Assembly (NCBI GenBank): GCA_900074885.1 | Contig: FJUW01000094.1 | Span: forward strand, 13,313 to 77,312 | Direction: 5' to 3' | Length of the DNA: 64,000 nucleotides | Source: Rhynchosporium graminicola | Taxonomy: Eukaryota > Ascomycota > Leotiomycetes > Helotiales > Ploettnerulaceae | Shown: positions 47,230 to 59,449 of the stretch, in pieces | Layout of the letters: each line of letters starts with the position of its first letter | Numbering within the stretch: position 1 is the first letter of the stretch | Notes under the pieces: generated by a model | Told to the model about the DNA's origin: nothing | Databases searched by the model: none | What the model saw: only the letters and a program-made list of their open reading frames with translations | Made by a program: the position numbers and the translations under genes

Positions 47230-50200
47230 GTTACTATATACTACTATTGATTTTGACTAAGCGAAGACTTAGTAAGATAGTAAGCTCGGCGTAGCTACTA
47301 TCTTTTTCAAAGGTAAGATAAGGTTAGTATCTTTTTAAGCTACTTAGTAGCTTATACGAGTAGAACTCGTATTTTTAAGACCTCTTAGTACTTAGTACTA
47401 TTGAACTATCTATAAGGAATTATATTTTCCTTTAAGGGAGATAAGCTAGTAGGCTGCTCTAACTATATAGAGTAGCTTAATATAGCTAGCCTCTACTTAG
47501 AGGTAAATAGCTATATATCTTATATTAATAGTATTAAGACTAAGCCTAGCTGAGCTCTCTACTTTAAGTCAGAAGAATATATTAATATGTAAGGCGAAAA
47601 GAGAGTAGATTATATATCTTACTCTCCGGAGCTAGCGATTAAATACTATAAGAGACTAGCTGATTTTGAGCGTGTAAATAAGAAGGCTTTAGGCGCTATT
47701 AAGTCGATTATATCACTTGAAAACCTCGATAGATTCAAGGATAAGACTAGCGCAAAAGACCTATAGGGAGCTATTATAGCTACTTACGGTTCTACTAGCC
47801 TAGAGGAGATCAGTAGGCATATAAATCGTATTATCGATAATACCTACTCCTCTTATAAGAATATAGACGAGTATACTAGCGTAATTCAAGCTAGTTCAGT
47901 CTACCTAAAGCAGCTTAAGTGTGAGATTCTAAAGCATATACTAGCTAGACTTATATTTAAAGGTTTAACTAGTTCTTTTGATTCTTTTGCTTCTAGGAAA
48001 TACGAAGAAATCTCTAATAACCTTTCTTCTATAGATATAAAAGGTTTAATAAAAGATCTTATATAAGAAGAGGCTAGAATAAATACTTCTACAGATTAAA
48101 AAGCTAATAAGGCTTTAAAGGGGAAGAATTCGAAAGGCAGTAAGAAGTATAGTTACTATAATAAAACAAACTATATAGAGGCAAATTGCTATATAAAGCA
48201 CCCTGAGCTTATACCTAATAAATCGACTAAGAAGAAGTCGAAAGGTAAAGGCGCTAAAGAATCAAAAGAGGAGTTTACTAAGGCCCTTATGAGTTCTTTC
48301 AGTAGTACTAGAAGTAGTAGTAGTTGTAGTAGTATAGCAGATCAAGCTTACGCTATTATATATAACTATAGAATAGTACTCAATTCTAGCGCTTCTAAGT
48401 ATTATATACCGAATAAAAGCTAGTTATTAGACTATAAACCTATATCTAAGAAGTCTATTACTATCGCTAATAGTGATGTTTTGCTTATAATAGGTAGAGG
48501 AGATATCCTTATAATCACTAGGGAAGGCGATAGAGTACTTATTAAAGATATAAATTATATACCTAGCCTTAAAACTACTCTCTTAAGCTCTAAGGAACTA
48601 ACTAATAAAGATTAGAAAGTTACTTTTAATAAAAAGGGTGCAAATATTTCTAATAGCTCTATTAATATAGAAGCTAGATAGTATTATAATGCGTACTACT
48701 TAGAAGTAGACGTAAATCATGAGCTGCTCGAGCCTGTATCTTTTAAGGTAGACTCTAATAAAAGTAGCAAATTAGACCTATATCATAAGCGTCTATTATA
48801 TACTAATAAGGAGTTTATCTATAAGACTATAGAAGGATCTAAAGGATTAAAAATCCAAAAGGGGATAGATATATCTGAATATTCTGCATATAATAGCGGT
48901 AAAATACACGCTATAAGCAGTACTAAGCCTATATCGGATACCCCTCCGCTTACTATCTTTGATATAGATATAGCGGGCCCTTTTAAGATAAAAGGTCTAA
49001 AGGGAGAAAGATACTTCTTAACTATTACCTATAGAGGCTCTAGAGCTATTTAGGTATACGCTCTAAAATATAAGGCTAAGGCGTATAATACCTTAATCGA
49101 GTAGTATAATATAATAACTACTTAATTTAAGTAAGGTGTATCAAAAGTCGTCGCTAAAATTAGAGCCTTAAAGCTAGATAACGCTAGGGAGTTTAAATCT
49201 AATAAATAGACTATCTTTTGTAAAGATAAAGGTATTATTTATGATTATACTAGTCCTTACTCTCCTAAGTAAAACAGCATAGCAGAGCGTTTAAATCGAT
49301 ATCTTATAGAAAGGCTTATAGCTATCTGTATAGATAAGAATATACCCTTATTCCTTTAGCTTCAAATAATCTAAGGAATAGCTTATATAAAGAATCGCTC
49401 TTATAATTCGGTTATTAAAACGAGTCCCTTTGAAGTTCTCTTCAGTAAAAAGCCTACTTTTGATTATATTAGAGTATTAGGCTCTCTTACTTATGTTCTT
49501 ATTAATAAAAGGACTAATAAGTTTAAAGATAAATCCGATAGAGGTATACTCGTAGGGTATAAGTCTACAAATAACTTCTTAGTATATATACCTGAGAAGA
49601 GAGCTATTATAAGCTCTAAAAACGTCCTAATTAAGGAAGATTTAACCTTTAAGGACGAAGTAATCTCTAAGGAAGAATTAGAATCCTTTGATAAGATACT
49701 TAACGATTGCGAGACTTCTGACTATTCAAATCGCGTAACTTCTTCACCTATAAACACTCCTAAATCAGACCTATCTAAGGCTAAAAACTCGGAGAAAATC
49801 GATAGTGAAATAGCTAATAATTTATTAAATAAAGAAAAAGTCATAGAAGATATAGAACTTGATCTCTTTAACGATATAGCCGAAGAAACACTTATAGTAG
49901 AAATACCTAAACGAGGTATAAAACGTAGAAGGGACTACTCTAATTAGGTACTTAACGTTACTACTAGAAGTCATGCTTAAGACCCTGATATAGCCTTAGC
50001 TATTCAGAATAATAAGCAATTAATTCAAGAGTAGAAAGAGGCTTATAGCGTATATAAAAACGTTATTAACTTAGCTTGCTAAGCTTTTATTAGCTCTAAA
50101 TTAGACGAAGAAATTAGGCTATTACCTGATCCAGAAAGAATACTTATTAAAAAGGACCCGGAAGTAGTTATCTACGAGCCTAAGAGCTATAAAGAAGCTA

Positions 50201-51715
50201 TTAATAGTCCTTATAAGGATTATTAGCTAAAAGCTATAAATAAAGAGATTACCTCTCTTGAAAATCATAATACGTGGAAAGTAGTCGATAGTAATACTAA
50301 GACTATAAAACTACTAAAAACTCGCTGGGTCTATAAGATTAAAGAACTAGAGAGCGAGTACTACGAATTTAAAGCTAGATTCGTAGCTAAAGGGTTTAAG
50401 TAATTATACGATATAAACTACCTAGATATATACGCTAGTGTAGTTAAGCAAATAGCTTAGCGTCTTATATTTGCCCTAGTAGTACTCTATAAGTAGTATA
50501 TATATAAGATCGATATGATCTCCGCTTTTACACAGAGTAATATAGACGTTAATACCTTATATATTTGCCCCCCGGAAGGCGTAGATTATTACGCTAATAA
50601 ACTCCTCCTACTCTGGAAAGCGTTATATAGTCTTAAGTAATCAGCTAGACTATAGTATATTACGCTAAAGGAGGTATTAATTAATAAATTCGGATTTAAG
50701 TTAATCCTATCTGAAAATTACATATTAGTTAATAAAGAGCTTAAGATTATAATCTGTATATACGTGGATGATCTAGCTCTAATTAGCCCTGATATAAGTA
50801 CTATAAAGTCCTTGATTAAAGAATTAAAACACTTCTTTAAACTTAAGGACTTAGGGCTAATAAAAGACTATTTAGGTATAGAAATTAACTATAATAGAGA
50901 TCAGGGCTATATGAAGCTCTATCAAGCTAGCTATATAGAGAAGGTACTAGCTCGGCTTGACTTATCAGATTATAAACCGAAGAATACGCCTATAGATTCA
51001 AAGGTTAAATTAGAACCTAATCCTAATAAAGCTACTAAGGAAGATATATAATAGTTTCAGAAAGTAATAAGCTACTTACTATTCCTTACGCTAGCTACTA
51101 GGCATGATATAAGCTACGCTATAATCAAATTAGCTAGGTTCTCTAGTAACCCTAGCGATACGCATATCTTAGCTGCAAAGAACGTACTTAGATACCTTAA
51201 AGGTTCTATTAAGCTAGGCTTAGTTTATATAAATAGCTCTAGTAAATACGTTAGCGGATACTGCGATTCTGACTATACCGGAGATATTAGTACAGCTAAG
51301 TCCACTAGCGGCTATTCCTTCTATATAGGAAGCTACTTATTCTCTTGGAAGTCAAAGTTGCAATAGATTATAGCTTAGTCTACTATAGAAGCTAAATATA
51401 TAGCTATTAATTCGGTAGTTAAAGAAGCGGTCTATATAAGATAACTTCTTACCGAATTAGGCTATTACTTCTAAGAGAGGTTCCCGGTGTTTACTGATAA
51501 TAAGTGCGCTTTATTACTCTCTAAAAACCCTTAATTCCATGAGAGAACTAAGTATATAGCTATAAAGTACCACTTTGTAAGGGACTTAATTAATTAAGGT
51601 ACTATAGATTTAATCTATATTAGTACTTTGAAGCAAAAGGCAGACGGGTTTACTAAAGCCCTAGATAGGCCTAAATTTAAGGAGTTTATAAAACACCTTG
51701 AACTAGCTTATTAGA
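47230..51715 (+). pseudogene. Copia-1 gag-pol polyprotein (RIP-broken)
   Basis: One plus-strand frame of about 1430 codons runs from gag to RNase H with multiple stops. Readable parts: gag (SIISLENLDRFKDKTSAKDL near 47710); a protease site where the D-S-G motif reads N-S-S (VLNSSASKYYIPN near 48365), so its catalytic Asp is lost; a pre-integrase HxxxH segment (LYHKRLLYTNK near 48780); the integrase triad blocks FDIDIAGPF, LDNAREF and NSIAERLNRYL; RT with IDMISAFTQS and an intact YVDDLALIS (50760-50785, inside an open stretch to 51051); and RNase H (CDSDYTGD, 51260). The frame has no large indels, so point mutation alone killed it. Confidence 0.9.
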
Positions 51716-51895
51716 GCTAGTAATTCAGATTGTTATAAGAGAATTAGGTTTATTTAACCTAGGAGGGTAGCTACGAGGTGGCATTTCCATTCCTTATTAT
51801 ATTTCTTTTGTAATAACCTAAGGGTAGTCGATTAGTGATTTACCTTAATATAGTTCTGTTTTAAAACTAACTATAAGGCTCTGATTAAGAGGGCG

Positions 51896-52401
51896 TGTTG
51901 GATTTATAACTAGTACCTTAGTCAGTTTTGCCTGCATTAGCATATAACTAGTACCTTAGTCAGTTTTGCCTGCACTAGTATATATACCCTGTACCTTATC
52001 AGTATATGGTTTTAGTACCTGGTTCAGTACCCTGCGCATATACCTTGTTGTACCTAGCACCTATACCCTGTACCTTGTTAACAGCCTATACCCTGTATAC
52101 TCTATTAGAGTTACTATGAAGGTTCTCGATAGAGTTCTACTACTCTCTAGTACGAATATCGTACTTCTAGAGGTTTCTACTGACGTACTACTGACGTAGT
52201 ATGATTCTACGGTATACGTGTCTTCTTCTATAGAGTTCTGTATTACGTATTATAGAATATTCTAGAGAGCTCACATAGCTATATAAGTAGCTAGAATCTC
52301 TCCTGTAGTTAGCTCTCTTCAAGTAAATAAAGCAAGTCAAATTGATTACCTATTATTCTGTTATTCTGACCTTTAGCCGATTTCCACCTTCAATTTTCAC
52401 A
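51896..52401 (+). repeat. Copia-1 3' LTR
   Basis: Begins TGTTGGATTTATAACT, ends TTTTCACA, and shares the 38-bp tandem duplication with the 5' LTR. Differences between the two LTRs are mostly transitions, so they reflect RIP rather than age. Confidence 0.95.
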
Positions 52402-52406
52402 TTTAT

Positions 52407-52589
52407 GGAAATGCATAATGTATATATAAGCAGGCGTGGAAGATATGAAAGAAGACATGAACTGTTGGTCCATAGTTACTGGTTAGTCGGTATCTGTGCC
52501 GGGGAGATATATATTTATAGGTATTCTATAGCGTATTATAGCTTAGGAAAGTAAGGTCTCAGGGGCAAGACTTATATAGTAGTGGACTT
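52407..52589. other. short normal-composition stretch inside right inverted arm
   Basis: This is the right-hand remainder of the island after the Copia-1 insertion. A 70-codon frame overlapping the LTR end (52342-52554) is not convincing. No gene is seen. Confidence 0.4.
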
Positions 52590-52677
52590 ATGATATCACT
52601 AGACCTCCCCTAGCTAGGTAGCGCATAGACCTTTACTTCTATAGATTAATCTAGAGGTTTCTAAACCTTGAATGGAA
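52590..52677 (-). repeat. right arm of long inverted repeat bracketing the gene island
   Basis: Reverse complement of 33823-33909 with one small indel. Differences are mostly C/T or G/A, and this arm is the more mutated. It is followed by a GC-rich stretch of about 105 bp (52681-52790) that is not RIP-degraded and not repeated in the window. Confidence 0.7.
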
Positions 52678-52790
52678 AATTAACCGGCCCCGACCAACGC
52701 TGCACGCCAAATCGACCTCGATCGAGCCTAGCGCTGGCGGCACGCTACTCTCACCGCCTTCGGGCCCTTAAAATCTCGCTCCTAAGACGA

Positions 52791-55700
52791 ATCTTCGCTA
52801 GTAATAAGCCTTCTAGTTAATATTACGAACCTTATCGCTAAGAGTTATAGAGATCTGAATATACGAAAAAATACTAGAGATTACGATAAGCAAAATATAC
52901 TCTTAGTATTTCTAGTGATAGCTTATTGTAAGTGAGTAATCTCTTGATTAAGGTAAAGGAGGAGAGGCCTAGTTGCCTCTATCACCCCGCCCTTAGCGAT
53001 TCTATAGTAGTAACGAGCCTTCTAGTTAATATTACGTACCTTAATAATAAGATATATATATATTTGAATATAGCAAAATATACTAGAGACTCTAATAAAT
53101 AAAATATACTCTTTAGAATTTCAGATTTCCTATTTATAAACGAGTATTTCGTGAATAAAAGTAAAGGAGTAGAAACTCGCTTCCTTATAACTATGACAAA
53201 TTAATAGTTATAACGAGCCTTTATAGGAGTATTATAATACTTATATTATAACTAGTAAGGATATCGATATAACAGATAATATTAAAGATTTAAAGGATAT
53301 AGACGTACTCTTCAGATCACTAGATATATACGTTATAGATAAGTAAATAGAGATACTCTGAAGTCCCCTATTGAAAAACGCTATATACCGAAAGAAGAAG
53401 TATAGCGTTTTATTTTGCTAATGAATATCTAGCTACTCGTTCGCAACTAGGAAAATAAAATATTATACTTCTTCTTTTAGTATATAGCGTTTTCAATAGG
53501 GGAAAGTAGTTATTTAGGTTAGATTAAGTTTCTTAGACTAATACTAAGTTTTATACTAGAAAGAGGAGCTAGCTAGATACTTAGGTATTTAAGTATATCT
53601 CTTATTACTAACGAAGGAGTTATTATAAAAGAAGATATCTAGTTATCTACTCTAATCTAAGTAATACTACTAACGAGCCTCTTAATTATGTCTTTCTCGC
53701 TATAGATAAGTAATATTAGTATCTAATTTCATAACTTAGTATTATAACTAGCTCTCTTTCCGAGTTAAATAATACGTTAAGAAATTAGCTTCTTCTCTAG
53801 CTAATCTAGTATCGTCTAAATCTAAACTTACTCGGTAGGAACGTATAAGTCTAGTAAGTTTCGTTATAGATATATATTTTCTATTATACTTCTCCTAGAA
53901 CTATTCCTAGCTTCGCTCGTATACTATAAAGGAATAATAGATAAACTAAATACTTCGTTAATAATAAGTGATTAAGCGATTAATTTACTTACTCTCTATC
54001 TACTCTAGTTATATTTGATCCTCCCTTACTACTTAGGGAAGTACTCCTTATATATCTCTTGCTAGTACTTCAAAGGTATATAATACTCGTTAATAATAAG
54101 GGTTTTATTAGACTTCTAATTATAAACGAGTTATTCTAATTCGCTACTTTAGCTATAACTCAGTAAAGGAGGTATAAGTATAGTATTACGAGTAATACCT
54201 TGTAATCGCTTATCTCTACTGAGGATATTAAAAGAGAGCTTATCTATAGTAGCTTTCCTAACTCTCTCTCTTTCTTAATACTTCCGTTTCCTTAGTAATA
54301 ACGAAAGTTCTTTAAGCTAGAAAGCGCTGAAATAGCGTAAGATATTAGGAGTATCAGTTAGTAGAGAGGAGGAAGAGGATAGCTTATTATAGATAAGAGT
54401 TCTAGTTATATTTAGCGGGATATTTAGCTTAAGAGGCTCGCTATAGACGAGAGTATTTAAAGAGGGCGAGGTATCTAGCTTAAGAGTAAACACCCGTTAG
54501 TAACAAGCTTTTAATTAATATCTAAGGTACTTACTATAGTTCTTACTTATAGCTTTAATTCCAGGGTATAGAGGTATACTTATTAGCTTAGGCGAGTAAT
54601 TATACTTTCTAAGCTAGAGTACGAAGATCTATATCTATAGCTTTTTCAAGTAGTATATAAGCTTCTTCTGAAGCGTATCTATCTTGAATCTCTCGTTGGA
54701 GACGAGCTACTACTAAGAGATATAATAGTATAGTTATTTAGGAGATATAATAAATACTTATTATAGATAAAGGAGTAAAGAGAGGCAATTAAAAAGAGGA
54801 GTAAATAGCCCTAAGTAATTAGTACCGCGGGGTAATCTTCGTCCTTAACGAGTATTCTTTATACTCTTCTCCTCTTCTCTTTCTAATTCAGAATTACTTA
54901 TTATAGACGAATTATTTAATAATATTAGTAATATAGCTCTATAAGATAATATCCTCGATAAGGAAAAGTAATTAGAGTCTAATTTATATTAAGCTAGATT
55001 AGAAGAAGATACAAAGTTTAAAGATAAAGCGGAAGTACTTCTATAAGTATAGAAAGAGTCTCTTATAGCACGAACTTTAAAGGTATATACCGCGTAATAT
55101 CTCCTTTAAACCTTTAAATTACTTATTTCTCCTTTGAACCTTTAAATTACTTATTACTAACGAGTATTTCTAGCCTTTATAAAGAGTTCGTTAAATATAT
55201 TATAACGAAACACCTGTAAAAGGGTCAATTTGAACTTGATAACGCTACGAGTATATATCCTTAGTATATCACTAACTAGATTAATTCTATTTATTGAGAA
55301 GGAGGCTTATCTAGAAAGAAGAAACTCGTTAACTCGTCGGGAATAAAAGATTAGCTAGCGACTTAATCTCATGCTTTAAAAATAAGAGCAGTAGCGAGCT
55401 TTTAGTTTACGTCTATATGCCCTAAAAGGTACTCTCCTATAGCATAATTATAGATTTAAGGTATAGAGAATTAGTAAGGAAATCCCTTGTTATTACTATT
55501 TATTTTAAGATATATAAACAGTTAAAATAAAATCAAGGTAGAATTATCTTTAATAAGCTTCCTAGATTTCCTTCGCTACTAATAAGTAAATCTAGGTCTG
55601 TGGTAGAGAGATTCAAATAAGCTCTCGCGCTATAATAATAGACGATTTACGCTGTATATAAGAGTTTAATTAAACTATTACTACTTCTAGTAGTAAATCA

Positions 55701-57429
55701 CTTGTTCATAACGAATATCTCTATAGATAGAGTAGACTGAATTACTATAAGATAATATAAGTAATATATACTCTCGCTTTTCAGTGCCTTCTGCGTATAG
55801 ATAAGGTCTTAAAGTTATAAGCTTATTATATCTATATTCATAACAAGGAAAAGGGGAGTATTCAAGTTAATCTTCTATTCCGTAAGACTAATTAATTTAG
55901 AAGTATATTTATCCTTAATAAGTAAATCAGATAAGGAGTAAATAAGTACTTAGGAATTAAGCCTTTTATCTTATACCTAAATAAGGAGGAGCCGTATCTT
56001 TATCCTATACGAGCTCTCTTAGAGTAGATTAAAGTATCCCGAATTACATAAGGTTATCTGTTTAGGAGAATCGATAGCTATAATCGTATAGTTCAGAGAG
56101 ATACTCCTTTAGTAAGTACTTACTTAAATCCTTTATTAATAACTAGCGATCTAAGTTAAATTATTACTAACGAGTAAAAGACTACTTAGACTTTCATAAA
56201 GTATTAGCGATATAACCTACTTCATATTAGAATAGATTATCGTCTATATAGAATATACTCTTTTCGATATGAAGAAGCTTAGTAGTTATGCTTAGAGAAA
56301 CGTTTGAGGCTAATTAAAATCTATAATTAGGCTAGCTAGAGTACTAATTAGAATGCCTTGTCGATAATAAGGTATTTATGTAATTAGAACGATAACTTAA
56401 TAATAATAAGTGAAGACTATATAAGCCCTAATTATAGGGGAAGTAATAAGTGTTATAGTTATGGCTGGGAATATAATTATATTAAGTAATAGAAATACTT
56501 ATTATATACGTATTAAATAAGAAGATTTGAAAGATGAAGATATAGTTATATTTCCCTAGGTATAATACGCTATAAACGCCTTAAAGTAAATCCCAGAGTA
56601 AAGCCTTATTCTTAACGAGTATACTTCTAAATACTACGTAAAAGCTAATATAAAACTATTATCTCTAACGAGCTATTCAAATCTCTGTACTAGCTATTAA
56701 GGCTACCTAAGTCTTTATAATACGACTAGCGCCAGTAAGTATATCCTAATCGTTCGTTAGTAATAAGAGTAAATTAGACTATCGTACTTATAAGGATAGT
56801 TATATTACTACCTTATATATACTTAAGAGTCTACTATATAGTAATGCGATACTTATGAGTTAATATAGAAAGAGCCTAATTATACGTTAGTAACGAGTAA
56901 TTAGTCAGAAGGCTCGTTAAGAATAGAAATAATAGTAGTTTAGCTAATATAGTTACGAGCCTTATCGTAAAGGGCGAGAGAGTTAACCTTATGCTTAATA
57001 AATCGCTCGATAGCAATATATTTCTACTTATAACCGCAAGGTAAGAGATCCTTATTATTTAAGCCGGTAAGGATATCTAAATCACTTGTTAATAATAAGG
57101 AGACGTTAATAATAAGGAGATTTATAAGAGTAAATACGTACTAGCGATACTAATAAGTATAAGCTTATTACTAAAGAAGCCTATGATACTTATTAGTAAT
57201 AAAGAAATAAAAGGAGGAGTAGCGGAGTACTTATAGCTCTAGTACTTAGCTCCTCTATTAGCACGTGTATTATGATTATTCTTAAGAGGCTAGTTCAGTC
57301 TTCTAAATAGTAGTTAGTAACAAGCAAAAGACTAAAAGGTTCGTTCTTACTAAAGCTCTTCTTCACAGCATCCGGTATTTAGAGGAGGGCAAGAAAGATA
57401 CTTTCTACCCTAACGAGCGACGTAAGTAG
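52791..57429. repeat. AT-rich region with recurring TAACGAG motif
   Basis: This 4.6-kb stretch has no open frames and no retrotransposon motifs. TAACGAG occurs exactly at 53011, 53211, 53671, 54846, 55158, 56168, 56613, 56666, 56891 and 57411, plus inverted and one-mismatch forms (TAATAAG, TAAACGAG, TAACGAA). The first two units, about 52795-53000 and 53001-53210, are a diverged tandem pair of about 207 bp sharing CCTTCTAGTTAATATTACG. Later spacing is irregular. It may be an old satellite decayed by mutation. Confidence 0.55.
53365..53502. mobile_element. foldback MITE, 138 bp
   Basis: The ends CCCCTATTGAAAA and TTTTCAATAGGGG are perfect inverted repeats, and pairing continues for about 50 bp on each side (CGCTATATAC, AAGAAGAAGTATA), leaving a loop of roughly 35 bp. 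It has no coding capacity. The bases outside do not form a clear TA or other duplication, so the superfamily is not settled. Confidence 0.8.
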
Positions 57430-57896
57430 TATTGGATTTATAACCAGTACCTTGGTCAGTTTTGCCTGCATCGGCATACATACCCTATGCCTTATCAGTA
57501 CATAGTCTTAGTACCTAGTTCAGTACCTTGCCCATGTACCTTGTTATACCTGGCACTTATACCCTATACCTTATCACTAGCCTATACCCTGCATACTCTA
57601 TTAGAGTTACTATAAAGGTTCTCGATAGAGTTCTATTACTCTCTAGTACGTATATCGTACTTCTAGAGGTTTCTACTGACGTACTACTAACGTAGTATAA
57701 TTCTATAATATACGTGTCTTCTTCTATAGAGTTCTGTATTACGTAGTATAGAATATTCTAGAGAGCTCATATAGCTATATAAGTAGCTAGAATCTCTCCT
57801 ATAGTTAGCTCTTTTTAAGTAAGTAAAGCAAGTTAAATTGATCACGTATTATTCTGTTATTCTGACCTTAGCTAATTTCTACTCTCAATTTTCATA
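57430..57896 (+). repeat. Copia-1 5' LTR of truncated copy
   Basis: Begins TATTGGATTTATAACC, ends TTTTCATA; 467 bp, the short LTR version. Confidence 0.9.
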
Positions 57897-59449
57897 TAGT
57901 AGCAATTCACTTAGTGAAATTAGCTAATCAGACGCTTCCTCCTTCGATCGATCTCGCCTAAACTCGCTTCTATTACTTCTTACTAATAAAGGAGCTTCCT
58001 GATCAGGCGTTACTTAGTTGTTTTCAACGACTCTTTCGCCTAGAGCTAGCTAGTAAGCTAGCCCCTTTGAGCCCTACTAAAAAAGCTATAGCAAATCAGA
58101 CTCGTAGCCCTTAACCCTAAGACGAAGTTACAGGGAAATAATAACTTATAACCTCTCGAAGCCTTTAGAAGTAGAGAAAACCTAGTGACCCTAGGTAAAA
58201 AGGCTAAGATCTTATTCCGGAGTGCCCGTAGCTACTACAGACTTAGTTTAGAAGCTAGGCCTCGTTAAGAAGTAGTATATAGCTTCTGATCGCTATTAAG
58301 CTTAGTATATATTATAAGTCGGCTAATATAGGCTACTATTGAGTATAAGAAGCTATCCTCGGAGAGGGTTACTTAATAGTAGTACTTGAGGCGCTATGAG
58401 GTAAAACTAGGCCTAGTAGTAAGGTTAATGCAATAGCAAATACGACAGACGTAGTTACTATATACTACTATTGATTTTGACTAAGCGAAGACTTAGTAAG
58501 ATAGTAAGCTCGGCGTAGCTACTATCTTTTTCAAAGGTAAGATAAGGTTAGTATCTTTTTAAGCTACTTAGTAGCTTATACGAGTAGAACTCGTATTTTT
58601 AAGACCTCTTAGTACTTAGTACTATTGAACTATCTATAAGGAATTATATTTTCCTTTAAGGGAGATAAGCTAGTAGGCTGCTCTAACTATATAGAGTAGC
58701 TTAATATAGCTAGCCTCTACTTAGAGGTAAATAGCTATATATCTTATATTAATAGTATTAAGACTAAGCCTAGCTGAGCTCTCTACTTTAAGTCAGAAGA
58801 ATATATTAATATGTAAGGCGAAAAGAGAGTAGATTATATATCTTACTCTCCGGAGCTAGCGATTAAATACTATAAGAGACTAGCTGATTTTAAGCGTGTA
58901 AATAAGAAAGCTTTAAGTGCTATTAAGTCGATTATATCACTTGAAAACCTTAATAGATTTAAGGATAAGACTAGCGCAAAAGACCTATAGGGAGCTATTA
59001 TAGCTACTTACGGTTCTACTAGCCTAGAGGAGATTAGTAAGTATATAAATCATATTATCGATAATATCTACTTCTCTTATAAGAATATAGACGAGTATAC
59101 TAGCGTAATTCAAGCTAGCTTAGTTTATCTAAAGTAGCTTAAGTATAAGATTCTAAAGCTTATACTAGCTAGCTTTATATTTAAAGGTTTATCTAGTTCT
59201 TTTAATTATTTTACTTCTAGGAAGTACGAAGAAATCTCTAATAACCTTTCTTCTATCGATATAGAAAGTTTAATAAGAGATCTTATATTAGAAGAAGCTA
59301 GAATAAATACTTCTACTGATTTATAAGCTAATAAGGCTTTTAAGAGGAAGAATTCGAAAGGTAGTAAGAAGTATAGTTATTATAATAAAACAAACTATAT
59401 AGAGGCAAATTGCTATATAAAGCACCCTGAGCTAATACCTAATAAATTA
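57430..59449 (+). mobile_element. Copia-1 copy, truncated by Gypsy-D
   Basis: It starts with a 467-bp LTR (57430-57896, TG mutated to TA) and continues through the leader and gag of Copia-1 to 59449, where Gypsy-D begins. It is close to identical to 46168-48225 and shares many RIP-type stops with it. Its LTR lacks the 38-bp tandem duplication. The rest of the element is presumably beyond Gypsy-D, outside the window. Confidence 0.9.

Larger units (their letters stand above)
46168..52401 (+). mobile_element. Copia-1, full-length, 6234 bp, TSD TTTAT
   Basis: LTRs of 505 bp (46168-46672) and 506 bp (51896-52401) bracket one continuous gag-pol frame. The target-site duplication TTTAT is perfect (46163-46167 and 52402-52406). 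A purine tract (AAGAGGGCG) precedes the 3' LTR. The gag-integrase-RT-RNase H order marks Ty1/Copia. Stops are scattered through the frame, nearly all at codons that would be Gln, Trp or Arg. It inserted between the QC-like gene and the right inverted repeat arm. Confidence 0.95.

Noticed and set aside
52681..52790. GC-rich 110-bp stretch, tested as a tRNA or rRNA fragment
   Set aside because: No cloverleaf, A/B box pair or rRNA-like sequence could be made out.
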